Assembly: GCA_964438715.1 (NCBI GenBank)
Contig: CAYTLQ010000130.1
Span: forward strand, 1 to 8,075
Origin: CAYTLQ01 sp964438715
GTDB lineage: Bacteria > Bacteroidota > Ignavibacteria > Ignavibacteriales > Ignavibacteriaceae
DNA length: 8,075 nt
Direction of reading: 5' to 3'
In this document: positions 1 to 7,700 of the stretch, piece after piece
Layout: the number at the start of each line of letters is the position of its first letter
Position numbering within the stretch: position 1 is the first letter of the stretch
Position numbers and translations under genes: made by a program
The notes under the pieces: model-generated
The model's database searches: none
Told to the model about the DNA's origin: nothing
What the model saw: the letters and a program-made list of their open reading frames with translations, nothing else

Positions 1-743
1 ACCTTTCTAGCGAGAATAAGTTTTTTTCGTATAGTTGGAATAATCTTCAATTCAATTGTTTTTTGATCAAAACCGCTTTGTAGTAATTCTAATGAAATTT
101 CACGCAACATTTTTCTTGTATTTCCGTACTCCTGCAGGAGTAAACCAAAACTATTCATCAGATTTATATCTTTGTATTTTGAAGTATCACTCATCGCCTC
201 AATCTTCCCAATGAGAAGTGGACTGAGTTTAATATCGGTTTTAAGCTCATTATTAATTGACTGTTGTAGTGATTCAATTTCAGCGCTGGATAATTCATTT
301 CCTTCAATGCTTCGCGGTATTTGGATATATATAAATCTCCCGACAACACCACTCAGAACTACTGCTACCATACTCCAGAAACTTATTGCGACAATTCCTC
401 CGAACTTAAACGCCGTGTGGAATAAAATCAGCAACGGACCGACTGTACAAAGAAAAATATGAAATTCCAGCCAGTGTTTCAGATACCCCAGATTGAATAA
501 CCACCGAACTCTTTTTCTAATCATATAAGTTGACACGCCAATTATCATCATCAGAGTACCTGCTATGCCGAGTCCATGCCCTAATACTCCGCTTGGTTTA
601 AGAGAGCGGTGCAAATCTGAAAAAACCCGCTCTTCTACCGGCAGGCGGTAATATTCATATCCATGATATGACAATAGAAAAAATGACGCCAGCCCTGTCA
701 GAATAAAAAATGTAATGTAAATTCTGTGGAGTGTTTTGCTCAT
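1..743 (-). CDS. Partial multi-pass membrane protein with paired histidines, possibly heme-binding (C-terminus cut by window edge)
   Basis: An uninterrupted reading frame of 247 codons starts at ATG 743-741 (MSKTLHRIYI...) and runs off the left edge, so the protein's C-terminus is missing. Hydrophobic segments lie at about residues 8-25, 53-73, 95-110 and 112-138. Histidines sit in or near the membrane segments: H56 (GHGLG), H90 and H95 (KHWLEFH) and H109 (LFHT). They are followed by the glycine-rich stretch VVLSGVVGRFIY at 128-139. From about residue 141 the protein becomes charged and helical, as in a soluble tail. Histidines on neighbouring helices recall cytochrome b or ferric-reductase-like membrane proteins that bind heme, but that role is an inference and no family was identified with certainty. 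No Shine-Dalgarno sequence precedes the ATG. The upstream gene is separated from it by a terminator hairpin, so it probably has its own promoter, which I could not locate. Confidence 0.8.
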   Translation of the reverse strand, partial: MSKTLHRIYITFFILTGLASFFLLSYHGYEYYRLPVEERVFSDLHRSLKPSGVLGHGLGIAGTLMMIIGVSTYMIRKRVRWLFNLGYLKHWLEFHIFLCTVGPLLILFHTAFKFGGIVAISFWSMVAVVLSGVVGRFIYIQIPRSIEGNELSSAEIESLQQSINNELKTDIKLSPLLIGKIEAMSDTSKYKDINLMNSFGLLLQEYGNTRKMLREISLELLQSGFDQKTIELKIIPTIRKKLILARK

Positions 744-764
744 AATGATAACAAGAAATGAAAA

Positions 765-796
765 GTGTGAACAGGATCTGATATTCCTGTTCACAC
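765..796 (-). terminator. Rho-independent terminator after the dapF/ABM-like pair
   Basis: A perfect 11-bp inverted repeat (GTGTGAACAGG at 765-775 and CCTGTTCACAC at 786-796) is extended by one A-T pair (776/785), leaving an 8-nt loop. On the minus strand the stem is followed directly by TTTTC. It starts 8 nt past the stop codon of the 99-aa gene and lies upstream of the next gene's ATG. The plus-strand side has no T-run, so termination is expected only for leftward transcription. Confidence 0.8.
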
Positions 797-803
797 GATT
801 TAA

Positions 804-1103
804 TCAGGCAATTTCAGAAAGAGTAGTGTATCGGGTTGAATTGTGAACTTTAAGATTTTCAATTTTTGAGAGTAAGATATTCACTCTTTCATTTGCCGCA
901 TCATCAAAATTCTCGTAAGCTTCCTCAGAAGAAAAAACATAGACCTCTTCAAACTGATTAGTTTTTCCCTTTACTTCGTAAATATGATAAGCTTCGAGTC
1001 CTTCAGTAGAAATGAGTGATTTCATTTCATGTACTGAATGAAGATATTCTTCTCTCGCCTCATTTTTAATTTCGTATTGTACAGTAAACAGTATTTTTGA
1101 CAT
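804..1103 (-). CDS. Small ABM-like dimeric alpha/beta-barrel protein
   Basis: This is a complete 99-aa soluble protein with no signal peptide and no membrane segment. The predicted order is strand (about 3-12), helix (14-31), strand (36-46), strand (51-57), helices (58-82) and strand (84-94). This matches the ferredoxin-like fold of small dimeric alpha/beta-barrel proteins such as antibiotic-biosynthesis-monooxygenase (ABM) domains. Assignment rests on length and predicted layout, not on catalytic residues, so enzymatic activity cannot be claimed. Some members of this fold are monooxygenases, while others are dimerisation or binding proteins. The gene starts 20 bp after the dapF stop codon, has its own GGAG ribosome-binding site and is followed by a terminator, so it is probably co-transcribed with dapF. 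Nothing in the sequence links it to lysine synthesis. Confidence 0.75.
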   Translation of the reverse strand: MSKILFTVQYEIKNEAREEYLHSVHEMKSLISTEGLEAYHIYEVKGKTNQFEEVYVFSSEEAYENFDDAANERVNILLSKIENLKVHNSTRYTTLSEIA

Positions 1104-1108
1104 TAATT

Positions 1109-1112
1109 CTCC
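1109..1112 (-). promoter_or_regulatory. Shine-Dalgarno sequence of the ABM-like gene
   Basis: GGAG on the minus strand lies 5 nt before the ATG at 1103-1101 (GGAG-AATTA-ATG). It sits within the 20-bp gap after dapF and supports both the chosen start and independent translation in an operon. Confidence 0.75.
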
Positions 1113-1123
1113 ATAAAGTTAGA

Positions 1124-1972
1124 TTAAAACTCTCCGTAATAATTTATCTCCGCTGGTCCTGTAAGACTAATATTCTTAAATTCACCATACGAATGTTCAA
1201 ATTCTACTAACAAGTGTTTTCCACTTCTTGTCAATAAAGATACAGGTGCAGTCACTTCGCTCCGTAAATATGAAATCAAAGCAGTGGCTACCGCTCCTGT
1301 TCCACATGCAAGTGTTTCATCTTCAACACCTCTTTCATAAGTTCTGATAATTAATCCCGATTCTGATATTCCGTAAAAATTTACATTCACTCCTTCGGGA
1401 GCAAAATCTTTATGATATCGTATTTCTTTCCCAAGTACTAATACAGGGAAATCATCAATGTTAACGTATATCCCTCTGTTTTTTTTAGGATCGGACAAAA
1501 CATCAGAAATATTCACCACAACATGCGGTGATCCGGTATCTGCAAACCCGGCTCTTATCATCTGTCCGAAAGCCTTGATATAAAATTTATTTTTTACCAT
1601 TAAAGGTGCGTTCATGTTAAATTTTACAAGGCCGTTTTCCAATACAGAACCGGAATATTGTTTACCACGAACAGTAAAAATAAACAGAGTTTTTTTCAAT
1701 TCCCTTGTAAGGGAATAGTATTTTATTGCACATCTGGCGCCATTACCACAGAGTGTCCCTTCTCTGCCGTCAGCATTAAAATATCTCATTGAAAAATCAG
1801 AATCCGGAACATCTTCAATAACTATAACCCCGTCCGCCCCAATTCCCAATCGTCTGTCACATATAGCTCGAAGAAAATCTTCTGAGAAATCACTATCCTG
1901 AATCTGTCTTTTGTCAAAAACAATGAAATCATTCCCCGCACCATTCATCTTAACAAAAGAATATTTTCTCAT
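1124..1972 (-). CDS. dapF: Diaminopimelate epimerase DapF
   Basis: This cytoplasmic, cofactor-free enzyme interconverts LL- and meso-2,6-diaminopimelate, giving the precursor of lysine and of peptidoglycan cross-links. At 282 aa it has the usual family length. The two catalytic cysteines are visible: C75 in TLCGNGARC and C223 in ETLACGTGA. Substrate-site motifs are also present: MNGAGNDF (N14), FNADG (N66), VNVNF (N196) and YERG (E213, R214). The family's GNPH motif reads GSPH here (147-150), so Ser148 replaces the usual Asn. I recall this variant from other Bacteroidota-type sequences and do not take it as inactivating. The ATG at 1972 gives the expected N-terminus (RKYSFVKMNGAGNDF). No Shine-Dalgarno sequence precedes it, and the candidate promoter lies so close that the mRNA leader would be only a few bases. 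It is the first gene of a likely two-gene unit with the ABM-like gene. Confidence 0.97.
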   Translation of the reverse strand: MRKYSFVKMNGAGNDFIVFDKRQIQDSDFSEDFLRAICDRRLGIGADGVIVIEDVPDSDFSMRYFNADGREGTLCGNGARCAIKYYSLTRELKKTLFIFTVRGKQYSGSVLENGLVKFNMNAPLMVKNKFYIKAFGQMIRAGFADTGSPHVVVNISDVLSDPKKNRGIYVNIDDFPVLVLGKEIRYHKDFAPEGVNVNFYGISESGLIIRTYERGVEDETLACGTGAVATALISYLRSEVTAPVSLLTRSGKHLLVEFEHSYGEFKNISLTGPAEINYYGEF

Positions 1973-1981
1973 AGAATATTT

Positions 1982-2010
1982 AAATTAGCGTAAAAATGCG
2001 TCTTTTTCAA
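1982..2010 (-). promoter_or_regulatory. Candidate promoter for dapF
   Basis: On the minus strand, TTGAAA (2010-2005) is separated by exactly 17 nt from TAATTT (1987-1982), a fair match to a sigma-70-type -35/-10 pair. The -10 element ends 9 nt before the dapF ATG, so transcription would begin within a few bases of the start codon and give an almost leaderless mRNA. That agrees with the missing Shine-Dalgarno sequence. The region is AT-rich and such matches can arise by chance; Bacteroidota promoters often follow a different consensus (-33 TTTG, -7 TAnnTTTG), which I do not see here. Confidence 0.35.
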
Positions 2011-2040
2011 TAAAAAATTAATCGAATTTAACTTTTTAAC

Positions 2041-2087
2041 ATCAATTTTTGCCGTGATGAGCGGCATAATTCGACGAATAAATTGAT
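2041..2087. repeat. Nested inverted repeat in the dapF upstream spacer
   Basis: Outer 8-bp arms ATCAATTT (2041-2048) and AAATTGAT (2080-2087) enclose a small GC-rich hairpin, GCCG (2051-2054) / CGGC (2062-2065), with a 7-nt loop. A further inverted pair, TCGAATT (2022-2028) and AATTCGA (2068-2074), overlaps it. It lies between the terminator of the surface-protein cluster and the dapF promoter candidate. It could be an operator or a cruciform, or simply chance in AT-rich DNA. It has no obvious T-tract of its own. Confidence 0.3.
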
Positions 2088-2090
2088 TTA

Positions 2091-2126
2091 AAATAAAAAA
2101 CCCGCCGGCTTAATCAGGCGGCGGGT
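2091..2126 (-). terminator. Strong rho-independent terminator of the T9SS cargo cluster
   Basis: The 7-bp GC-only stem CCCGCCG (2101-2107) / CGGCGGG (2119-2125), extended by an A-T pair (2100/2126), has an 11-nt loop. On the minus strand it is followed by TTTTTTATTTT. It starts 20 nt after the stop codon of the 503-aa secreted-protein gene and closes the long leftward unit that contains the three surface-related genes. Confidence 0.92.
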
Positions 2127-2146
2127 GTATTGAAAGCGAAAAACGA

Positions 2147-3658
2147 TTACTTTATAAGCATCATCTTCTTAGTAGCTGAGAAATTACCGGTTGAAAGGGT
2201 ATAGAAATAAATACCACTTGTCAGTTTTGATGCATTAAATTCAACATCATAACCACCGGCTTTCTGGAAACTGTCTAATAATGTTGCAACCTCTTCGCCC
2301 ATAACATTGTAGATTTTCAGAGTTACAAATCCGTCGTTTGGAATGGTAAATGTAATCTTTGTTGATGGGTTGAATGGGTTTGGATAGTTCTGGCTGACTT
2401 CAAATTTGTCGGGAACAACATTATTATTCTCACGAATTTCAGTGGTAAAATCACCGAAATTATTGCGGAGGGTAATTTGACCGCCATCGCGAAGGATGAA
2501 AATATGGTTCTGTCCGAAACCACCTTCATTATCTAAAGGTGCAGAACCGCCATTTACTGTATCAGCACCGGGATAGTGAGCGGCAAATTTGTATTCAATT
2601 GCTCCTGCAGGAGTTGTTGCAGGGAACAATACTCTTCTCGACCAGACTTTATCACCAGCGACGAGGTCACCATTTAAACCGCTGTCGTTAAGAACAATCA
2701 TCTGTCCGGCTGTTGTATCAGCAACAACCCAGTTTCCTTGCCAGTTACCTATTGGTACTGAACCTCCTTTTAATCCCATAAAATCGATCTGGTTTACCGG
2801 AATGGGCAATCCATTACGAACATTAACAGGATTATGGTTCATATCTACCTGGAAGAGCACATTTACATCGTTTGCAAGTGGTCCGATTGTGGGATAAATT
2901 CTTGGAACTATTGGATCAAGAGTGACGGTCTGACCATCAGCAACATATTTAAACCAACGATCAGTTCCTGTTTCCCAACCGGTATTAGTAAAACGATTAT
3001 CCGGATAAGCTTTAAATTTCCACTTCGTTGAGTCACCGAGAGGACCTTTTATGGTCATTGAAGTAGTATATTGACCCGGAACAAATGGATCCGGAGAAAG
3101 TTTTCTGATACCGCTGAGAACCGTTCCTAAACCGTCCCAGTCGAGACCCATAACAAGCATCGAGTCGGTGTTAGGATCAAAGTATCCTATACCGGTTCCA
3201 AGCAATGTGCTAAGATCAGCCTGGAAATTAATGGTATTGGTTACCAGAACCTGAATGACATAAGAACTGTCATCATTAAACCAATATTTTGGCAAAAGCA
3301 TTGACGATCCGGCTAGAGTGAATGAACGGTTCGGCGTGCCTTCCCAACCATCATTATTCTTAACAAATTTGAATTCGTAACTTGTACCAACAGCAGTGGA
3401 AGGAAGATTTGCTGTAACGGTATAAATTGTGTCTGCATCGGGATCAGTCATTTTGAACATGTATCCCTGCCAGTTTCCACCCGGATCACCGGCATCTGCC
3501 TGGAAACTACCACGAACGCAGATGCTATCTGTTCCCGGTGTAAATAAGCCCCTGTAAACCTGGGCGCCTAAATCCACCTGAAAGGTAACAGGAATTGTCT
3601 GCGCAAATGCAGCAGTTGCCAGTAAAGAAAGAACTGCTAATGTGAACATTTTTTTCAT
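2147..3658 (-). CDS. Secreted T9SS cargo with three repeated beta-sandwich-like modules and a type A sorting domain
   Basis: This 503-aa protein is complete. Residues 1-19 form a signal peptide with a likely cut at AFA|Q. Three modules open with the same motif: VTFQVDL (24-30), INFQADL (143-149) and VLFQVDM (267-273). Modules 1 and 3 also share a GNWQG element (61-65 and 304-308). Aromatic residues and YEFKF or YKFAA strands suggest carbohydrate-binding or starch-binding-like beta-sandwiches, but no ligand can be named. An Asp/Gly-rich loop (325-336) resembles a metal-binding loop. Residues 417-503 are a T9SS type A sorting domain, with the YPNPFNPS block (425-432), the KIYNVMGEEV strand and the ending KKMMLIK. 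The domain should direct export across the outer membrane, after which it is normally cleaved and the protein attached to the surface or released. A sensor, adhesin or polysaccharide-binding role is possible. It follows the PorV-like gene by 63 bp and ends at a strong terminator. Confidence 0.9.
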   Translation of the reverse strand: MKKMFTLAVLSLLATAAFAQTIPVTFQVDLGAQVYRGLFTPGTDSICVRGSFQADAGDPGGNWQGYMFKMTDPDADTIYTVTANLPSTAVGTSYEFKFVKNNDGWEGTPNRSFTLAGSSMLLPKYWFNDDSSYVIQVLVTNTINFQADLSTLLGTGIGYFDPNTDSMLVMGLDWDGLGTVLSGIRKLSPDPFVPGQYTTSMTIKGPLGDSTKWKFKAYPDNRFTNTGWETGTDRWFKYVADGQTVTLDPIVPRIYPTIGPLANDVNVLFQVDMNHNPVNVRNGLPIPVNQIDFMGLKGGSVPIGNWQGNWVVADTTAGQMIVLNDSGLNGDLVAGDKVWSRRVLFPATTPAGAIEYKFAAHYPGADTVNGGSAPLDNEGGFGQNHIFILRDGGQITLRNNFGDFTTEIRENNNVVPDKFEVSQNYPNPFNPSTKITFTIPNDGFVTLKIYNVMGEEVATLLDSFQKAGGYDVEFNASKLTSGIYFYTLSTGNFSATKKMMLIK

Positions 3659-3664
3659 TTAGTA

Positions 3665-3669
3665 CCTCT
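3665..3669 (-). promoter_or_regulatory. Shine-Dalgarno sequence of the 503-aa secreted protein
   Basis: AGAGG on the minus strand lies 6 nt before the ATG at 3658-3656. Its spacing selects the first of two nearby in-frame ATGs (residues 1 and 4) and keeps the MKK start of the signal peptide. Confidence 0.7.
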
Positions 3670-3686
3670 GTATTATGTGAACGAAT

Positions 3687-3722
3687 ATTTATTGAATGAA
3701 ATCAATAAACCATTTATTGAAT
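3687..3722. repeat. Short direct repeat and AT-rich hairpin between the PorV-like gene and the cargo gene
   Basis: The 11-mer ATTTATTGAAT occurs at 3687-3697 and again at 3712-3722. Between and overlapping the copies, TCAATAAA (3702-3709) and TTTATTGA (3713-3720) form an 8-bp hairpin with a 3-nt loop, just after the PorV-like stop codon. The stem has a single G-C pair and no clean T-run, so it is at best a weak attenuator or mRNA-processing site. It may be chance in AT-rich DNA. Confidence 0.35.
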
Positions 3723-4750
3723 TAAAATCCTACCGTAAAAGATAACTTCGAAATCTCGTCAAAAATTCCATAATTGTTGTAGCTGTAATCTACTCGTGAA
3801 GTAAATGAACCAAAATCGTACATTACACCTAAGCCAGCAGACAATCCTTCAGTACTATGTGATTCAAGAAGGAAGTCGTTACCGTCACGAAATAATCCAT
3901 TGTAGCCGGCTCTTAAGGCAAACATATTATTATAAATAAATTCTCCACCAAGATTAATCGAGGCGGAATTATTATTCGGGTAAACTGCATCGGATGCGAC
4001 AGTAATCTGCCAGTCAGGAATTGAAGTGATTGAGTATCCCAGTCCTACGCTAAAAGTAAGTGGAAGAGTCCACGAATCGGTATTTAATGATCCCGTGATC
4101 TTTTCATTGTTACCGGCATTGGCCGGGTCAATATCAATTGGCTGAAGCAGATCTTTGCCATCCAACTGCATTTCAGTTCCAAAATTAGAGATATTCATAC
4201 CAATTTTCAAGCCTTCGAGCTGGGTAGAAAACAATAATCCGATATCGAGAGCAAAAGCGCTGGCGGACTCATTCCAGATCTGTTGTCTAATATATTTAAT
4301 ACTACCTCCAATCGAGAAACGATCAGTGAGGTTCTTGCAGTAAGTTACAGCAAGTGAAATATCCTGAGCATCCCATTTCTGTCCTGTGCCGTTTGGCGCT
4401 TCAGGTGTTGTGATTTCTTCTTCACCATAATTTAACTGATTGATACTAATACCGATTGCATTATCATCATCGAGTCTCAGTGCAAGCCCCGCCCAGTTGA
4501 AGCTTGTTCCAACAAGCCACTCAGAATAAGCAACCTGAAACTCGCTCTTTGAAAGCCGTGACGACCCTCCCGGATTCCAAAATATTGTTGTCGCATCATT
4601 TGCTATTGCAACAAAGGCTCCACCCATAGATGATGCTTTGGCGCCCATTGGTATAGTTAGAAAGTTCGCCGCCGTCGTGCCGACTTTCGATTGCGCAAAT
4701 AAAGCCGGGAAAACAGTTAGTATAAGTATTATTGATAATATTCTTTTCAT
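3722..4750 (-). CDS. PorV/PorQ-family outer-membrane beta-barrel protein
   Basis: This 342-aa protein begins with a signal peptide (1-19, likely cut at LFA|Q). The conserved N-terminal signature of the PorV/PorQ family follows at 27-60: AANFLTIPMGAKASSMGGAF, then VAIANDATTIFWNPGG. The rest alternates amphipathic strands and turns, as expected for a FadL-like barrel, and it ends in the outer-membrane-type C-terminus SFTVGF with a terminal Phe. In the family, PorV is a T9SS subunit that binds sorting domains of exported cargo and shuttles them to the attachment machinery. Many paralogs exist in these lineages, so this copy may serve particular cargoes and need not be the core PorV. It lies between two genes for proteins with T9SS-type C-termini, 16 bp after the larger one and with its own GGAG site, which strongly suggests co-expression. 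Family membership is well supported. The exact role is inferred. Confidence 0.9.
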   Translation of the reverse strand: MKRILSIILILTVFPALFAQSKVGTTAANFLTIPMGAKASSMGGAFVAIANDATTIFWNPGGSSRLSKSEFQVAYSEWLVGTSFNWAGLALRLDDDNAIGISINQLNYGEEEITTPEAPNGTGQKWDAQDISLAVTYCKNLTDRFSIGGSIKYIRQQIWNESASAFALDIGLLFSTQLEGLKIGMNISNFGTEMQLDGKDLLQPIDIDPANAGNNEKITGSLNTDSWTLPLTFSVGLGYSITSIPDWQITVASDAVYPNNNSASINLGGEFIYNNMFALRAGYNGLFRDGNDFLLESHSTEGLSAGLGVMYDFGSFTSRVDYSYNNYGIFDEISKLSFTVGF

Positions 4751-4756
4751 TATTCT

Positions 4757-4760
4757 CTCC
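4757..4760 (-). promoter_or_regulatory. Shine-Dalgarno sequence of the PorV-like gene
   Basis: GGAG (within GGAGAG) on the minus strand lies 6 nt before the ATG at 4750-4748, inside the 16-bp gap after the preceding stop codon. It supports this start and translation as part of an operon. Confidence 0.8.
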
Positions 4761-4766
4761 GCTGCC

Positions 4767-7700
4767 TTATTTAATAATCGCTATTTTGCCGGATTTCTTT
4801 TTGCTAAGCCCTTCAGCTTCAACAATATAGAAATATACTCCGAAAGCCACATCCAAACCTTCTTTTGTGCGCAAATCCCAGGAAATGCTTCCGTTAAACA
4901 AGTCACCGTTATGTTCCAATGTTCTCACATGGGCACCGCTTGAAGTGTATATGTGAACTTTCGACTTTGACGGCAGATTGATAAAATTAATTACTCGTTC
5001 CCCCCTACCCCTGATTGTTGGTGGAAGAGGTTCTTCAAACACATTTGTTACAACATACGGATTAGGTACAACTCTGATATCATCCATATTTGCGCCGGCT
5101 TCTGCTGTATTATATTGAGCAGCATCCACTGTAAAGTAGAACTTATCTCCGGATGTCAGCGGTTTGAAGAAACTGAGATATAATGTATCATTGCCTTTCG
5201 GTATATAGGTGGCACTATCAAGGAATACAATTTTCCATGATATTTCAGTACCATCTTCATTACTTAATACAACCTGATCAAGTTGCGATAATGTATCTTT
5301 TCTGTAAGAAGGTTTCCCTTCTGTAAAAATAAATTTAACCTGTTTCGGATTTGCCCTATCGGTTACATCATACACTTTGAAATTAAGAGTAGTCTTTTTC
5401 GGTATAGTTCTTTTAAATAACGCGTTCAGATTATTAGATGAATCAGTATATGTATCTGAGAATACAAAGGCATAATCTCTGGGAGGTTTGTTCCCAATTA
5501 TCGGACCTGAAGGATTTGACGGATCTTCAAATACTGAAGCGATAAAGCGCAATTTCAATACTGTATCAGGACGCGGATTATGTATCGCCCATTTAGTGTA
5601 ATTAGTATCAGGATTTAATTTTATACTATCCGGTACCTGATATGTCGTATCAAAAGATAGTCTGATACCTTCAAAGATATCTCCATTACTGGGATATAAT
5701 CTTGGATTATTGCTAATAACATTTACATTATTTGTTGAATCCTTCACAGAATAAGCGTAAGCAAAAGGTGAACCTCCTCTTAGTGAATCGGTAAATGTCA
5801 AAACATAAGTTTTGCTTTTTACTTTTAATGGATCAACAACCTCGAAGTAGGGTACAGTTGTTGAAAGACCGGAGAAACGGGAAAGTTTCAATCCTGATGT
5901 TGGCGGAACATAACCTAATACCGGAGCATTAGGTACTACTACCGCAGTATTTTTATCGGTTGAGATCTTCCCTGTAGGATCTTTCGAAATAAATCTCGTG
6001 TTTTCTGATGGGAAAATGTCCGATTCCGATTTTCCTCTGTCGTAAGCGACAACTGCATAATAATAAGTTTTACCGTTGATAACATCTTCATCAACATACG
6101 AGTTCTGTATGCCAGTTTCGTTTCCAAGCAGGAACGGAGCGCCGGAAGTCAGTTCATATAGGACAGATGATGAAAGAAAATATCCCGCAATGCCATTTTT
6201 CAAATCAAATTGAGCTATCGGTTTATAAAAAACTTTTTGCCCGTCGCCATTTGAAATAAGGAGTGCATCAGTAAAGTCCTGATCAGTTCCCTTATAAATT
6301 TTGTATCCCTCAAAATCTTTCTCTTTTGTTGTAGGATCAACTGAAATTTCCGCAACCCTGTCCCAATAAAGAGTAACTTTTTTATCACCGGGAACAACAG
6401 TAAGAGTAGGTTTTTCCGGCGGTTTCGGGAAATTATAGTTGGAGTTATAAATCAACTGAGCAACTTTTTTGGTCTTCAACACTGCACGATAATCATCACC
6501 GAATGCCAATGCAAGTGAGAACCGTTCAGTTTTCCCGGGTTGAAGTGGAAAATACCCTGCACCGTAAACAAAATCACCATCTTCGCCTTTTATTGCGACA
6601 TTATTCACGATAGAGGTTGGTACCTCGAAATAACCGGGCTTTAATCGAATCCACATATCTTCATCATCGTTCATTTTAATATCGTTTGCGGGTACATAAT
6701 ACTCAAACGATGTTAATCCGAGCTGATCAGACTCATCAACATCAGTTGCATCAAAATTCGGCTCACCGGGTGTGGGTAATCCGTCGCCCTCACCAATATC
6801 GAGAGTACCTGCTTTACCATCCGCTCCGACATCATCATACAAAGCAGTCCAGTCATTGTCATTATCAATGAGATCATCTCGCTTTTCATCGAGCATTTTA
6901 TCGCTCTTTCCGGCGTTGGTAATATAGTTGATATATTGAATAGGATTCAATGTATCAATCAGCACTGTACCACTCGGAGATTTCTTATACTGCCTGTAAT
7001 GAACAATATAATTTTCGTCAATAACACCATCAAGGTCATTGTCAAGTCCGTCAAGCGCATTCGGATTTACATTTCCTAATGCATCCGCATTGCCTTCAAC
7101 AAGTTTGGTTGTACCGGGAACTATTGTAAAATATTTCCCCATAGATAAAACGGAATCCGTAGTAGCACCAACGGTATAAATTGTTCTGGTAAATGTATTT
7201 TTATCAATAAGAACTAACTTATCACCTGTTTGAACGGTGCGTTCGGAAAACCCGCTGGCATCAAAAAAAGGCGCTGATAACGGATTGAAATCCTTATTAT
7301 CACCATCATTGTCAATACCATCAATACCATTTCCCGGTGACTCAAGAAATGCGTAAGCTATATAGCCTACTTTTGTGGGATCCGGACGCCACCTTGGATT
7401 TGCACTTGGACGAACATATTGGTCGAAATCCCATGTGTATGTAATTGACTGGCGAACATCAAAAAACGATGCATCATCATTCCACTCATCGCCATCAATA
7501 CCGCAATAAGTTCCTACAACAGTTCCAAAAGCGGTCTGATCGTAAGTTTGAGTACCATCATTTTTAATGTTATATAACCAGAAAACTACATCCTGTGCGA
7601 GAAAATTCGACCATTGCAAACCACGCACAGAAACCTGAAGAGCATTTCCTCTTCGGGATGTATCTGTTGTGTCAGAATAGAATCCGTAACGGGAATAAAA

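Noticed and set aside
172..462. Plus-strand open frame of 96 codons
   Set aside because: It lies wholly antisense to the left-edge membrane-protein frame, which has coherent transmembrane segments. No ribosome-binding site or recognisable protein supports it.
765..796. Long inverted repeat as a transposon end or attachment site
   Set aside because: Its position just after a stop codon and the T-run on the minus strand fit an intrinsic terminator. No target duplication or transposase is present.
2589..3031. Two overlapping plus-strand open frames inside the 503-aa cargo gene
   Set aside because: They are antisense to a gene with a signal peptide, repeated modules and a sorting domain. Their translations are low-complexity and not family-like.
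4638..4943. Plus-strand open frame spanning the junction of the PorV-like gene and the large secreted gene
   Set aside because: It crosses two well-supported minus-strand genes and their ribosome-binding site, and its product is unrecognisable.
7312..7329. Tandem 9-bp repeat as a possible CRISPR or mobile-element trace
   Set aside because: There are only two in-frame units, encoding GIDGID within a calcium-loop-like motif. It is explained by coding repetition.
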